64,000 bases of DNA, from positions 714,546-778,545 of the forward strand of contig SCFE01000102.1 of NCBI GenBank assembly GCA_004352715.1, written 5' to 3'. The stretch's first letter is position 1. Every line of letters begins with the position of its first letter. Position numbers and translations under genes: made by a program. This DNA comes from Hofstenia miamia. Its lineage: Eukaryota; Xenacoelomorpha; Acoela. Of the stretch, positions 10,643 through 21,650 are shown in pieces. The notes below the pieces were generated by a model. The model was not told where the DNA came from. It saw nothing but the letters and a program-made list of their open reading frames with translations, and ran no database searches.

Positions 10643-11480
10643 GAATGGAACAACTACACTTATCATAGGAAGCAGCATCCTCAAATACTCTCGTTCACGT
10701 CATCTCCTTCCAAATCAAATCACAACCATTCACTCGTACCCAGGAAGTAGCACCGCAGCTCTAACGCAAAAAATCACGCAATACGAAAGTACTCACGTCG
10801 ACACTGTGATACTCAACACCGGTCTAATCGATGCACTCAAGTGCAATCCTAACACGTTCCGTCAAAAGCTACAAAACATCACAGAAGTCAAGAAGAAATT
10901 CACACCTCATCACATCTACCTTTTCGAAATCACCCCTGTCTGTCCTGATCATAATCTCTGAAAGAACTTTGCAATCCAACAATGTAATCAAATCATAAGA
11001 AGTTTCTCTCAACATCATCTTAGTGTCATTCCAGTCTGTGGTCATTTCCTTCTTTCGCCACACTCAATCACTTCCACTCTTCTTGCTCACGATTGTATTC
11101 ACCTATCTCGCAAAGGTCTCTCAGTCTTCATCCGCAATCTAAGAAACTACTTTCACCCTCTGTCAACTCATCCGAATCACTACGGTTCATTGCGTCAACT
11201 CGAAATTTTGTACGCCAAAGCAGCATCTCCAACAATACACGCCGTGCTCTACTGCCGACACCCTACACTGTCAGCTATTCCAATGAATGAGGTAAACTTT
11301 TGGAAAACACTATTTTTATTTGTATTACTCCTTAAAAATGTAAAATTATATTATTTACAAGTGAGACATCCACGCATACACACACACAAATTTCATTATC
11401 AACACTACTATGAATTATCACTAAAATTTAGCAAAAATTTTCTGACTTTCATCCATTATTACTTTTATAATAATTTAATT
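10623..11480 (+). pseudogene. LINE ORF1 SGNH/GDSL-esterase domain
   Basis: In one frame from 10,623: LIIGSSILKYS (nucleophile-serine block, GSS at 10,668-10,676), a HSYPGSS Gly block, TVILNTGLID (Asn block) and HDCIHLSRKG (catalytic D-x-x-H, GAT at 11,091). These are the four SGNH-hydrolase blocks in order and spacing. One in-frame TGA at 10,959-10,961 interrupts the frame; it is otherwise open and runs without a stop into the 2A-like motif and the endonuclease. The role of esterase domains in CR1 ORF1 is unsettled. Confidence 0.75.
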
Positions 11481-11516
11481 ATTCTAACAGGAGATATAGA
11501 TTTAAATCCTGGCCCA
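11481..11516 (+). other. 2A-like ribosome-skipping motif in the LINE
   Basis: Codes for ILTGDIDLNPGP, matching the 2A consensus D-x-E/D-x-N-P-G-P with a hydrophobic run upstream. It lies precisely between the esterase (ORF1) and endonuclease (ORF2) domains of one continuous frame, where a co-translational break would release the two proteins separately. Residue three of the core is D rather than the usual E. Confidence 0.75.
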
Positions 11517-12536
11517 ATCTTAGATGAATGTAATATTGAAAATTTGGCGAATCATTATAAAGACAATTTTAAGTATATTTACTTAAACGCCAGAAGTCTG
11601 AATTCAAATAGAAATGATTTTCTTAAAATTGCATCTCAATTTGGTTCAAATTCAATTATCACTATTACAGAAACTTGGTTAAACAACGAAATCAATCCAA
11701 ATTTGTTGAATCCAAACCCCGCAATCTTTGATGTTTTTGTTGATAGTAGAGGTGGTGGTCTTATGATTATTGTACCAAAAGAATTAAATCCAATACGAAA
11801 AAAAAATCTTGAATCCGATCATTCTGTTTTTGAATCTTTATGGATCGAAATTAAATCACCTACAAATTCTTCAAAAAATGAATTAATTAATGTTACTTAT
11901 AATCCAAATAAGAACTTTCTTGTAGAGTATATAAAGTATAAATGCAATGAAATTTCAGATATTCCCCAAAATAATTACTCACTAAACATATTAGGTGACT
12001 TTAACATCAACTATTTTAATTTTTATGAAAAAAAATCATTGAAAGAATTATGCGCTATTTATAATTTAAAAATAATCAACACTCAAACTCCCATTCGAAA
12101 AACAACATTAATTGATTATTTTTTATCCAATTCGGAAACTATATATAAGACTTATATCCTTGAATCCTTCAGTGATCACGCACTCTGTATTTATACTAGT
12201 AAGATTCAAGTTAAGCTTCCTAAATTTAAAACGATTTTTTCTAGAGATTTCAAAAATTATTCAGATGAGATCATGGAAAATTTACTTAAAAATGTTCCAT
12301 TTGACTATATTTTTACTCTAAATTCTGGTTCCCACATGCTAAATTACATCGCGGCACAGATCAATCAAGCCCTAAACAAAGTAGCACCGCTAAAAACCCG
12401 CCCAATAGTTAATAAATCACGACGATTTAATTTAAGCACGACTGATAATCAAGTAATTAAGAATACCGTAAACATAAAGCTGAAACTCTTTGAACTAGCT
12501 AAAGCTAATCTGACCGAAATAAATCGGACTAATTAA
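11517..12536 (+). pseudogene. LINE ORF2 apurinic-like endonuclease domain
   Basis: Open through the whole endonuclease domain. Catalytic blocks in order: YLNARSL (metal-binding Asn), ITETWLN (Glu), LGDFNINY (Asp/Asn), IDYFLSN (Asp) and SFSDHAL (Asp-His). All expected residues are present, so this domain looks intact in sequence. The frame stops at 12,534-12,536 in the linker before the reverse transcriptase, so ORF2 as a whole is broken. Codon use is strongly A/T-biased, unlike the GC-rich LINE ORF at 25.4-27.1 kb, so the two LINEs are different families. Confidence 0.8.
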
Positions 12537-12950
12537 GAAAGATCGAAGAAATTAATTAAGGACTTACGTACTAAAAATTTAGCTTGAAAACAACGTCAAT
12601 TTTTTGAAAATTTAAATTCTTCTGAACAAAAGTGGAAATTTCTAAACTGTTTTATTGGAAAATCGAATTGGCTCAATAGTGACATTTCAGAAATTAATGT
12701 TGATAATAAAATATTTACCGATAAAAAAGGATACTAAATCATATAAATCAGACATTTAAAGAATTAGGTAACTTCAATTTTACTAAACCTTCTCTATCAG
12801 AACTTAGGCAATCAAATTGTAAGTCAACGTTTCAATTTAGGCTGTCCACCTTAAGAGAATTAGAAACTATTGTACAAAATTTAGACGTTAATAAATCTTC
12901 AGGTTCCACTCATTTACCGTACTTTATCATAACAAAACCAAGTCATGTGA
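12537..12950 (+). pseudogene. LINE ORF2, decayed linker and start of reverse transcriptase
   Basis: Several stops and frameshifts. At ~12,845-12,930 a frame reads LRELETIVQNLDVNKSSGST, the helix and KSSG block that opens LINE reverse transcriptases. Homology ends shortly after, so the catalytic palm is missing. Confidence 0.6.
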
Positions 12951-13780
12951 TTTGAATTTGTAATCAATTTTGTAAAAGAATTATTTGCCACCTTAACTTT
13001 TTGACAAATCACATGTGGACAATAAAGCTCCACGTCGATTTTGATACTGTCATATTAACGCAGAACTTTTTCTATGTTGGCAACACAAAACGGTGACAGG
13101 TATTTGTTTAATGATAAATATGTTTATAAAACTTTGCTATATATATGCAAAACGTAAAAAAAATGTTGATGGAGAATAAACTCCTTATTACTCACTTATC
13201 TTTTATTCACATCAAGAAATTTTTAAACGCGCCATCTTGCGACTTCACTGTTTTATAGCCTATCTTAATACATGTAAAATCATTGTTTTGCAGTCAATAT
13301 TGGACAGAATTGCTAGCGGATCATTTCATTGCTTAGGCAGTATAATTTTAAGCTTGTTAGTACCACGTATATAGTAGTATCTATATTTATTTTTCGGCGT
13401 TTCTGATATAATTTTTGGAAGAAATTACACTTAAAATTTGTATTTTGAGATTTTAATTGGAAATATCATTTATGCATCTAGCGGATATCCCTAGCGGATC
13501 ATTTGGCTATGTAGCTTGATTATCAACCAATCACATGATATTGCCCTTTCATTAATAAATTTGTTCACTTTTCGGCGTTTTGCTAATTTCTGTAATGCAT
13601 GTTGTTTTCTGCAATTGGTATTGTCGTTGCGCAAGTTAAAAAAGATACTGTGAGCAGATTTATGTGAAGTTACTAATTGTTTGTTTAAAAATTTATGAGG
13701 AAAAAGAATATTTTATAACATTTGAAATTTTTTACAAAGTTATACAGTATTATATTTGTCTAATTATCAAATATTAGATA
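12951..13780. other. gene-free AT-rich DNA after the LINE truncation
   Basis: No coding sequence recognised. The motif CTAGCGGATCATTT occurs twice (near 13,313 and 13,490), and AAGTCATGTGATTTG near 12,940 is roughly mirrored by CAAATCACATGTGG near 13,004, possibly the ends of a small inverted-repeat element. Confidence 0.3.
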
Positions 13781-14030
13781 TTTCAATATTGTTTACTGTT
13801 ATTTTATAGCTCCATTTCCCAGTAAACTTTTATTATTATTATTTTATATTAAATCTTATATTCTGAGGAATGCACATTTTTTGTTAATGCTAAAATTAGG
13901 CATTTTAATTTCGTTTATTGTACTATTATAGCTATAGCTCCATTTTAGGAACAAACTTTTATAAGATTGCTTTATATTCAATCGTTTATTTTAAGGAGTG
14001 TATACTACCTGTTAAATGCTAAAATTTTAT
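13763..14030. repeat. two diverged ~122-bp satellite monomers, array 1
   Basis: GTTTACTG (13,791) and GTTTATTG (13,913) start equivalent stretches. Each goes on with ATAGCTCCATTT, AACTTTTAT, a TTATATT block and GTTAATGCTAAAATT. Monomers differ clearly from each other but are nearly the same as the second array 567 bp downstream. Confidence 0.7.
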
Positions 14031-14329
14031 TTATCAACACAAAAATACTAAATTTTGTTATTACCAAATGGACTCACTAAATGGACCATTCAATTAGTTC
14101 ATTTTGAACTTTCGTCTGTGTAGTATTTGAACATTGACAGAAGGGATATATTTGAGCTTACTAGTGATGTATGGAATGGAGAATAATATTCAGTATTTTA
14201 TGTTTACTATATTAAAAATATATATTAGCTCATCACATAGCATGATGCCCAAACATTTTGAGAAATCCACTTTTATTTTATATGTACAGGGTACATTGTA
14301 CAGACACATGACCTACTTACTACAAAACA

Positions 14330-14548
14330 ATTATCAAATATTAGATATTTCAATATTGTTTACTGTTATTTTATAGCTCCATTTCCCAGCAAACTTTTAG
14401 TATTATTATTTTATATTAAATCTTATATTCTAAGGAATGCTCATTTTTTGTTAATACTAAAATTAGGCATTTTAATTTCGTTTATTGTACTATTATAGCT
14501 ATAGCTCCATTTTAGGAACAAACCGTTTATAAGATTGCTTTATAGTAA
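14330..14548. repeat. two ~122-bp satellite monomers, array 2
   Basis: Near-identical (about 97% by eye) to 13,763-13,980, displaced by 567 bp, with the same two-monomer internal structure (equivalent words at 14,358 and 14,480). The intervening ~300 bp is unrelated. Confidence 0.75.
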
Positions 14549-15420
14549 TTAATAACATTCACATATGTAAAGAATTTTTTAACAACTACGCATACTTTCA
14601 AATTTTACTGCGAACCTAAATACGATCTAAAAGTTATCAAAGAGTTAGAAAATAATATATTATTCACATATACCTAAAAATCAAACTAACAAAAGCAAGT
14701 GTATTTTTTCATGCGATAATTCATATCAAAAATACTTTTACTTATATATGCATCTGATCTAATTCGAAATGTTCACTACAATTTAAAGATGGGACCGGCT
14801 CCGGGCCGCAATTTACCGGCTGTCGCTGTCCAGTAAAATTACTGACCAAAATTATAAAAAAATCTTATAGATAGGGCTTATGAAATCTAAAGTTTGAAAA
14901 ACATTTTTTGTTTCAGCAATCTCTCATAAATTTACATATAAATTGAGTTGCACTGCTTTTTGATAAGGTAATTTTACTTTGCTTGTTTATGGAAACTTAC
15001 TAATAATATTAGCAAAAACTGTTTATAATAATAAAGTATAATTAGAAACTCAAGTCAATTTATTAGAATTAGACTTTAATGATTTTGCCAAATTGTGAAA
15101 GCCGTCAGAAAATCCTGGGTATGCCCTTGCCCACTACACTCTCTCTTGTTATTACTTTCAAAGATGCTACCTAAATTGTAGTGGTGAATTGTTACGCTAG
15201 CTTGGAGTATTTATTAAGTTAATTCTATAGTTATACAATAGCGAAAGAAAATCGAGAGTGAATGTACACATTACCCCGCAAGTTGGAATCTGTATTTGGT
15301 TGTATCTAAACTATACTACGTTATTATATGCACATCCTTTGCTTGGGTGATGATGCTACAATAAAGTTTCCTCACTTAAGAGAGATTCCATATTTACTGC
15401 CATTTGAATCTAAAGCAAGG
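14549..15420. other. gene-free AT-rich DNA
   Basis: Nothing coding. A short GC-rich patch at 14,790-14,835 (GGGACCGGCTCCGGGCCGC) may be the end of a decayed DNA transposon. Confidence 0.3.
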
Positions 15421-16191
15421 CTGTAGCCACGGGGGGCCAGGGGGGCACGGCCCCCTGAGAAAAATGTAAGCAGTAGTGCCAAAAAAATATAAAAGCGTCC
15501 CCCCTTTGAACATTTAAAAGCACACCACTAATCAGCTTTCAATATATCATTACGTCATAGCACAGAATGCACAGCGGAATATTCTCATGCACACAGTGTG
15601 ACAACATGTATTTCCACCACGACATAGGCTGCCAAATCTTACTTATCTATTTAATTCAAAGCCCACCATGATGCTGGTGTATTAATATTCCCTGTGCACT
15701 AACCACGCGTGTGTCGTGTTTGTATTTCCTCGCCACTTTCTCCGTGCAGTTCCACCAGCAGATTACAGTAAGTAAAATAAAAGTTTCTATTGAATTTCAA
15801 CATTTTTTAAATAGTTTTCGGTACTCTTGAACAATTGCGGTCTGTCAACAAACCTCTTGAATTATTCAATTATTGTGGTCTCTAAATTAGCCATGTGGTC
15901 TATTATGCATACGCAATCATTAATTAACTCAGGGAGCATCGGATCAGTTATTAATAATACTTGCATTAATACTTTACACGTTCAAAGCGCACTAATGACC
16001 ATAAACGCCAAGTAATTCTAATGATTAATTAGCTGCCGGGCTTAGTTGCTTAATCCTTATAGGCCTAACTTTCAAACTTGCTTCATTAATCTGTTTCACT
16101 AATTTTTCTTTAAATGTATCGTTTTTTAAAATTTTTCTCGGCTGATTTTAATAACTAGTATCATTGGTGTTAATGGCACTACCAATTAGCG

Positions 16192-17154
16192 NNNNNNNNN
16201 NNNNNNNNNNNNNNNNNNNNNNNNNNNNNNNNNNNNNNNNNNNNNNNNNNNNNNNNNNNNNNNNNNNNNNNNNNNNNNNNNNNNNNNNNNNNNNNNNNNN
16301 NNNNNNNNNNNNNNNNNNNNNNNNNNNNNNNNNNNNNNNNNNNNNNNNNNNNNNNNNNNNNNNNNNNNNNNNNNNNNNNNNNNNNNNNNNNNNNNNNNNN
16401 NNNNNNNNNNNNNNNNNNNNNNNNNNNNNNNNNNNNNNNNNNNNNNNNNNNNNNNNNNNNNNNNNNNNNNNNNNNNNNNNNNNNNNNNNNNNNNNNNNNN
16501 NNNNNNNNNNNNNNNNNNNNNNNNNNNNNNNNNNNNNNNNNNNNNNNNNNNNNNNNNNNNNNNNNNNNNNNNNNNNNNNNNNNNNNNNNNNNNNNNNNNN
16601 NNNNNNNNNNNNNNNNNNNNNNNNNNNNNNNNNNNNNNNNNNNNNNNNNNNNNNNNNNNNNNNNNNNNNNNNNNNNNNNNNNNNNNNNNNNNNNNNNNNN
16701 NNNNNNNNNNNNNNNNNNNNNNNNNNNNNNNNNNNNNNNNNNNNNNNNNNNNNNNNNNNNNNNNNNNNNNNNNNNNNNNNNNNNNNNNNNNNNNNNNNNN
16801 NNNNNNNNNNNNNNNNNNNNNNNNNNNNNNNNNNNNNNNNNNNNNNNNNNNNNNNNNNNNNNNNNNNNNNNNNNNNNNNNNNNNNNNNNNNNNNNNNNNN
16901 NNNNNNNNNNNNNNNNNNNNNNNNNNNNNNNNNNNNNNNNNNNNNNNNNNNNNNNNNNNNNNNNNNNNNNNNNNNNNNNNNNNNNNNNNNNNNNNNNNNN
17001 NNNNNNNNNNNNNNNNNNNNNNNNNNNNNNNNNNNNNNNNNNNNNNNNNNNNNNNNNNNNNNNNNNNNNNNNNNNNNNNNNNNNNNNNNNNNNNNNNNNN
17101 NNNNNNNNNNNNNNNNNNNNNNNNNNNNNNNNNNNNNNNNNNNNNNNNNNNNNN
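16192..17154. other. assembly gap (963 N)
   Basis: Flanked by a near-identical ~80-bp sequence on its left (16,105-16,190) and at 17,470-17,553 on its right. Confidence 0.99.
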
Positions 17155-17586
17155 GGATTAAAATGTGTAAATTTTAACAATGTGGTACAGCAATAAGTAA
17201 TATGGTATAATTAGCTACCCAAGTTTAACTTTCTTTAATTTCTTTATATAAAAATCCATTAAAAATTGTGCAAGATCTATACCCCAGCTTTGGTTCTCGA
17301 TCCTCGGCCATGGTGATTTTGGGATTTTTTTACAACAGGGAATTAAGAATAACATTTTCCGTATTTTAACTTTTTTGTTTTTTAGAGGGCGTTACGTACA
17401 TCTCCGAGCCCAGAAATTTGGACTTGTAATATTTTAAATTTTTATGGCAATTTAGTATCAATGTGCATTTTCTTTAAATGTATCCTTTTTTTAAATTTTT
17501 CTCGGCTGATTTTAATAACTAGTATCATTGGTGTTAATGACACTACCAAATTGGTCAGTATAGTATGTTTAGGGGTTCAAGTAATG

Positions 17587-18205
17587 AAACAGTCAAAGCT
17601 CTTTGGATTTGTTGCGCCGCGACAAGATTCTAATGTGCCAACGACATCTGCAAATCCGCCAAACGCTCATTTTAGACGAGTTCAACAACCGATTCAATAG
17701 TGCAAATTTTTGTATAGTTATTTCAACTATGTCCCTGCTTCCCCGAGCAGATTCATTCTTTAACCCCGAAGCTTTAGACCCTTTATTAAAATATGCTCTC
17801 TCAATCCCTATTTTTAGCGAAAAATTTGGAAACTGCAATGTGCGCGACCAACTAGCAGCTGAGTGCTCAGTCTTTCGCACATGTGTTAAGACAAAGCTCA
17901 CTGGCGATGTCAATTCTATTCAAATTCTAGATGTTTTGAAAGTATTGATGGTTAACTTTTCTGAATCTGCACCTATTCTCTGTCACCTGGCCCAGATTTC
18001 CTCGCTTCTAGGATATTCCAACGTTTCCTGTGAATGTGTGTTCTCTCGGCAAAAGCGAATAGACACTCCTCAGAGACAGTCCATGAAGTGTGAGCGGATG
18101 GGAAACCTTACGTTTCTCACATTTGAGAATAAGATTTGTCAGAGTGTAGACTTTCGTTCATTTGTCAAGATGTGGCGTTCGAAGCCCAGGAAGCTTTTGC
18201 TTTAA
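17587..18205 (+). pseudogene. hAT transposase, N-terminal stub plus C-terminal dimerisation domain
   Basis: An N-terminal-like stub (MKQSKLFGFVAPRQDSN, from 17,587) is followed, after a frame change, by an open stretch from 17,603 to a stop at 18,203. The latter includes ISSLLGYSNVSCECVFSRQK and an R..M..ERMGNLTFLTF tail, equivalent to the hAT C-terminal dimerisation domain (P.S.A..ERVFS..K). The normal central DDE/RNase H region is absent, so this is an internal-deletion copy similar to ZNF862-type hAT proteins. It would not be active alone. Confidence 0.6.
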
Positions 18206-18385
18206 TTAATTGTCTGTTTGCGAATGTTCTTCCTTAATTTACATTACATTTGACATATATTCTTACTTTTTAATATATTTTAATGCCCATCTAGAACATC
18301 TTAGCCCCCTATGTATTTCAGGTAAATTTTTTTGTAATATCCGCGAATTCCATTTTAAGTGACTTGAGAACAGGGAAGCTGATTG

Positions 18386-19385
18386 NNNNNNNNNNNNNNN
18401 NNNNNNNNNNNNNNNNNNNNNNNNNNNNNNNNNNNNNNNNNNNNNNNNNNNNNNNNNNNNNNNNNNNNNNNNNNNNNNNNNNNNNNNNNNNNNNNNNNNN
18501 NNNNNNNNNNNNNNNNNNNNNNNNNNNNNNNNNNNNNNNNNNNNNNNNNNNNNNNNNNNNNNNNNNNNNNNNNNNNNNNNNNNNNNNNNNNNNNNNNNNN
18601 NNNNNNNNNNNNNNNNNNNNNNNNNNNNNNNNNNNNNNNNNNNNNNNNNNNNNNNNNNNNNNNNNNNNNNNNNNNNNNNNNNNNNNNNNNNNNNNNNNNN
18701 NNNNNNNNNNNNNNNNNNNNNNNNNNNNNNNNNNNNNNNNNNNNNNNNNNNNNNNNNNNNNNNNNNNNNNNNNNNNNNNNNNNNNNNNNNNNNNNNNNNN
18801 NNNNNNNNNNNNNNNNNNNNNNNNNNNNNNNNNNNNNNNNNNNNNNNNNNNNNNNNNNNNNNNNNNNNNNNNNNNNNNNNNNNNNNNNNNNNNNNNNNNN
18901 NNNNNNNNNNNNNNNNNNNNNNNNNNNNNNNNNNNNNNNNNNNNNNNNNNNNNNNNNNNNNNNNNNNNNNNNNNNNNNNNNNNNNNNNNNNNNNNNNNNN
19001 NNNNNNNNNNNNNNNNNNNNNNNNNNNNNNNNNNNNNNNNNNNNNNNNNNNNNNNNNNNNNNNNNNNNNNNNNNNNNNNNNNNNNNNNNNNNNNNNNNNN
19101 NNNNNNNNNNNNNNNNNNNNNNNNNNNNNNNNNNNNNNNNNNNNNNNNNNNNNNNNNNNNNNNNNNNNNNNNNNNNNNNNNNNNNNNNNNNNNNNNNNNN
19201 NNNNNNNNNNNNNNNNNNNNNNNNNNNNNNNNNNNNNNNNNNNNNNNNNNNNNNNNNNNNNNNNNNNNNNNNNNNNNNNNNNNNNNNNNNNNNNNNNNNN
19301 NNNNNNNNNNNNNNNNNNNNNNNNNNNNNNNNNNNNNNNNNNNNNNNNNNNNNNNNNNNNNNNNNNNNNNNNNNNNNNNNNNNNN
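18386..19385. other. assembly gap (1000 N, probably fixed size)
   Basis: Exactly 1000 N, so the true length is unknown. It lies within the Ty3/gypsy element, where RNase H and integrase would be expected. Confidence 0.99.
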
Positions 19386-19702
19386 CATAACGTTACTTGC
19401 ATCGACTTCCAAGATGAACTCTTTCTGAAATTGAGGATACCTCAATAGTGCATCTTTTGCCAAAATCTCTTTGATGCCATTCAAAGACTTTTCACATTCA
19501 AATTTTTTCTTTCCCTTGGTAACATAGATTTGTTGTAATAACTCTGCACACCTAGGAATAAATCTGCTTAGGTAATTCACAAAGCCACAGAACCATTCAG
19601 CTCTTTCACGTGTTAGCGGGCCTTCAATTTCTTTAAGTTTTTTTACCTTAGCCGGATTGGGCTGAACGCCATCTTTAGAAACGTAAAAGCCCAAATATGT
19701 AA
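19386..19702 (-). pseudogene. gypsy pol: RT C-terminus and RNase H start
   Basis: Reads TYLGFYVSKDGVQPNPAKV, then GFVNYLSRFIPRCAELL and, at the gap edge, FILEVDASNVM. These are the RT thumb/connection (GxxVSxxGVxPxPxK), the NYYRRFI block and the first RNase H catalytic aspartate (xDAS). The frame is open up to the N gap. Confidence 0.85.
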
Positions 19703-19897
19703 NNNNNNNNNNNNNNNNNNNNNNNNNNNNNNAATAACTCTGCACACCTAGGAATAAATCTGCTTAGGTAATTCACAAAGCCACAGAACCATTCAGCTCT
19801 TTCACGCGTTAGCGGGCCTTCAAATTCTTTAAGTTTTTTACCTTAGCCGGATCGGGCTGGACGCCATCCTTAGAAACGTAAAAGCCCAAATATGTAA
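19533..19897. repeat. ~165-bp direct duplication either side of a 30-N gap
   Basis: 19,533-19,702 and 19,733-19,897 are about 95% identical, separated by N at 19,703-19,732. The first copy keeps the pol frame; the second has a 1-nt difference in the TTTTTTT run. Probably unmerged overlapping contig ends. Confidence 0.8.
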
Positions 19898-20726
19898 CGG
19901 AATCAAATGCAAACTTGCACTTCTCGGTGCGTAGGTTGAGATTGGCTTTTCGAAAACGGCACAACAATGCTTTAAGTGTAGATAGATGCTCTGCCCAAGT
20001 CTTCGATGCAATAATTACATCATCTAGATAAGATAATAACCCCAGGCCCCGTAAAACTTGTTGGAGTAGTCGTTGAAATGTCGGCGGCCATTACAAAGTC
20101 CGAAAGCCATCACTTCAAACTCGAATAATTCACTGCCTACTTGAAACGCAGTTTTTCCTTTGTCCTTCTCTCGTAACGGCACCTGCCAGTACCCACTGGC
20201 GATGTCTAAGGTCGTAAAGTAATTGCAACCATCCAAATCCCACACTAGTTCGTCAATTAATGGGAATGGCTGGCAGTCTTTCACCGTACAAGCATTTAAT
20301 TTGCGAAAATCAACAACAAACCTATATTTGCCATTCTTTTTTTGACTAGGAAACACGGTGATTTCCACGGCGACGTACTTTTTCGAATTACCCCTTTTTG
20401 TATCATCTCTTGAACCTGTTTGCCGATTTCTTTTTTCATTACTTGGGGATGCCTAAACCGCGGTCCCTGTGAAGGCGCTGCGTTCCCGTATTAATGCAAT
20501 GTTCCACCAAATTTGTTCGACTCACATCATACTCGTCCTTGCTAAACACATCTTCATATTCATGTAATAATTGCTTTATCTGATACGTTTCTGTACTTGA
20601 TAAATTTGGACTTATAATTTCCTCAAACAATAGTCCCACACATCTTCCTTGATCAAGCCGAGTTGGCTGCATTCTATCGGTGCGGTCAATAGAAAAATCC
20701 ATTCTTCCGAAGTCCTTCAACACCAA
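19898..20726 (-). pseudogene. gypsy pol: reverse transcriptase core
   Basis: Contains KNGKYRFVVDFRKLNACTV, PFPLIDEL, YFTTLDIASGYWQVPL, KTAFQVGSELFEFEVMAFGL and an NRHFNDYSNKF-like segment: blocks 1-4 of Ty3/gypsy RT, with the first catalytic Asp in TTLDIASGY. Upstream, LLHEYEDVFSKDEYDVSRT and VEHCINTG form the usual protease-RT linker (DVFSxxxxDxGxT, H.I.TG). Breaks occur near 20,368-20,439 and at the YxDD region (~20,025). Confidence 0.85.
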
Positions 20727-21005
20727 TCACTAGGGTTATGGGGGAATTTTCTATAACAAAATAACGTAAATGGAAAGTAGTGTCTCTCCACTGTACCGGC
20801 ACCACACAGCTACTCGACAATTCGAGTTTTTCATCAGAAATTGTTTTGCCCGTCCAACTTTCTTGCATTCGCTTCACGTCGATAGCATTAAATCGTTGTA
20901 TTCAATCACGATCAATCAAATTTATGTTACTTCCCGTATCAAGTAATGCATCAATATACTGCGTACCGATCTTTATGTTCAGACACGACGTAGTTGGCCC
21001 AGTCT
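20686..21005 (-). pseudogene. gypsy aspartic protease
   Basis: On the minus strand, LNIKIGTQYIDALLDTGSNI gives the retropepsin active-site D-T-G, followed by a VVPVQW... flap-like strand and FVIENSPITLVIGVEGL, the hydrophobic-hydrophobic-G closing motif. A stop separates the first part from the second near 20,905. Confidence 0.8.
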
Positions 21006-21009
21006 CGCA

Positions 21010-21601
21010 AGTGCCGACTACCGTAGGCGTTTTTTTGGACATCTCCTTGAAATGTGTCCCACCTCGTTACATGCATAACATTTGATTGTTTTCCAACATT
21101 TATCTCCATGAAACTTGTTGCATGTCTTGCAAACTTCGCGGGACGCTGCTACCGTCGCAAATGCCGCGGGACTGTCCGGAAAAGTGCGAAGAAAGTTACT
21201 TAGCTGTCGGGATGTAGCCGTATCATTCACCGCTAACCACACCATCGCAGAATTACGTAAATCACCCGGTAATGCATCAACCAGCCGGGCCTTTACCGCG
21301 TCATCGCCAACCTTCAGATATATAGATAATTTGATTAACTTCTCGAGAGCAGATAATTTTCAGACGGCTGTGATATTCGGATGCTCGTCCAGTCATTATA
21401 TGGATTTGTAGGCCGAGTCGCTCGCTTCCAGAGCCGTCTTCATCGTCATAGTTCCCGCAGTAAGTTTGCCTGTACGGCCGTGACAATTTCGTCGTCCAAT
21501 GCATTTGGTAAAATTGCTAAGCTTAGCGTATCATCCAAAATATTCTTTTCAGTACAGTAAGCATTAAATTTTAGTTTCCAAACACTAAACGAAGATGGCA
21601 T
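21010..21601 (-). pseudogene. gypsy Gag with CCHC zinc knuckle
   Basis: The ATG is at 21,601-21,599 (MPSSFSVWKLKFNAYCTEKN), typical of short Gag-like proteins of this group. The frame changes at least twice. At 21,085-21,030, CYACNEVGHISRRCP is a canonical CX2CX4HX4C zinc knuckle, preceded by CKTCNKFHGDKCW, a second Cys/His cluster. Confidence 0.75.
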
Positions 21602-21650
21602 TCTAATAAGATAGATAGTAGTAAAATGTATAACACGTTGCGAGCCAATG

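Larger units (their letters stand above)
10003..12950 (+). mobile_element. CR1-like non-LTR retrotransposon, 3'-interrupted
   Basis: Begins at an (ATT)n tract (10,003-10,040). It contains ORF1 with an SGNH-esterase domain, a 2A-like peptide, an apurinic-type endonuclease and the start of the reverse transcriptase (a KSSGSTHLPYF-like block at ~12,890-12,930, the usual KSSGxDGI position). RT homology stops near 12,950 and unrelated DNA follows. The first ~200 bp appear twice around the single n at 10,233. Esterase-bearing ORF1 proteins and 2A-like motifs are both known in CR1-type elements. Confidence 0.85.
15421..18240 (+). mobile_element. hAT-like element (deletion derivative) spanning an N gap
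   Basis: The presumed left end is the G/C-rich hairpin GTAGCCACGGGGGGCCAGGGGGGC...GGCCCCCTGA at 15,424-15,460, a common layout for hAT ends. A transposase remnant lies at 17,587-18,205. About 80 bp at 16,105-16,190 recur at 17,470-17,553 on the far side of the N gap, so part of the internal region may be duplicated by assembly. The right terminus was not located. Confidence 0.5.
18387..21650 (-). mobile_element. Ty3/gypsy LTR retrotransposon, decayed, minus strand
   Basis: Domain order on the minus strand is Gag with zinc knuckle (21,601-21,018), aspartic protease (~21,000-20,686), RT (~20,600-19,700) and RT end/RNase H start (19,702-19,386), then an N gap. Just upstream of Gag, TGTAACA followed by TTGGCTCGCAACGTG looks like an LTR end plus primer-binding site (about 21,655-21,632). 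Reading frames are broken by several stops and shifts. The 3' LTR is not visible. Confidence 0.8.

Noticed and set aside
16164-19745. Very long open frames on both strands across the N gaps
   Set aside because: They consist almost entirely of undetermined bases; only the gypsy pol part at 19,386-19,702 has real sequence support.
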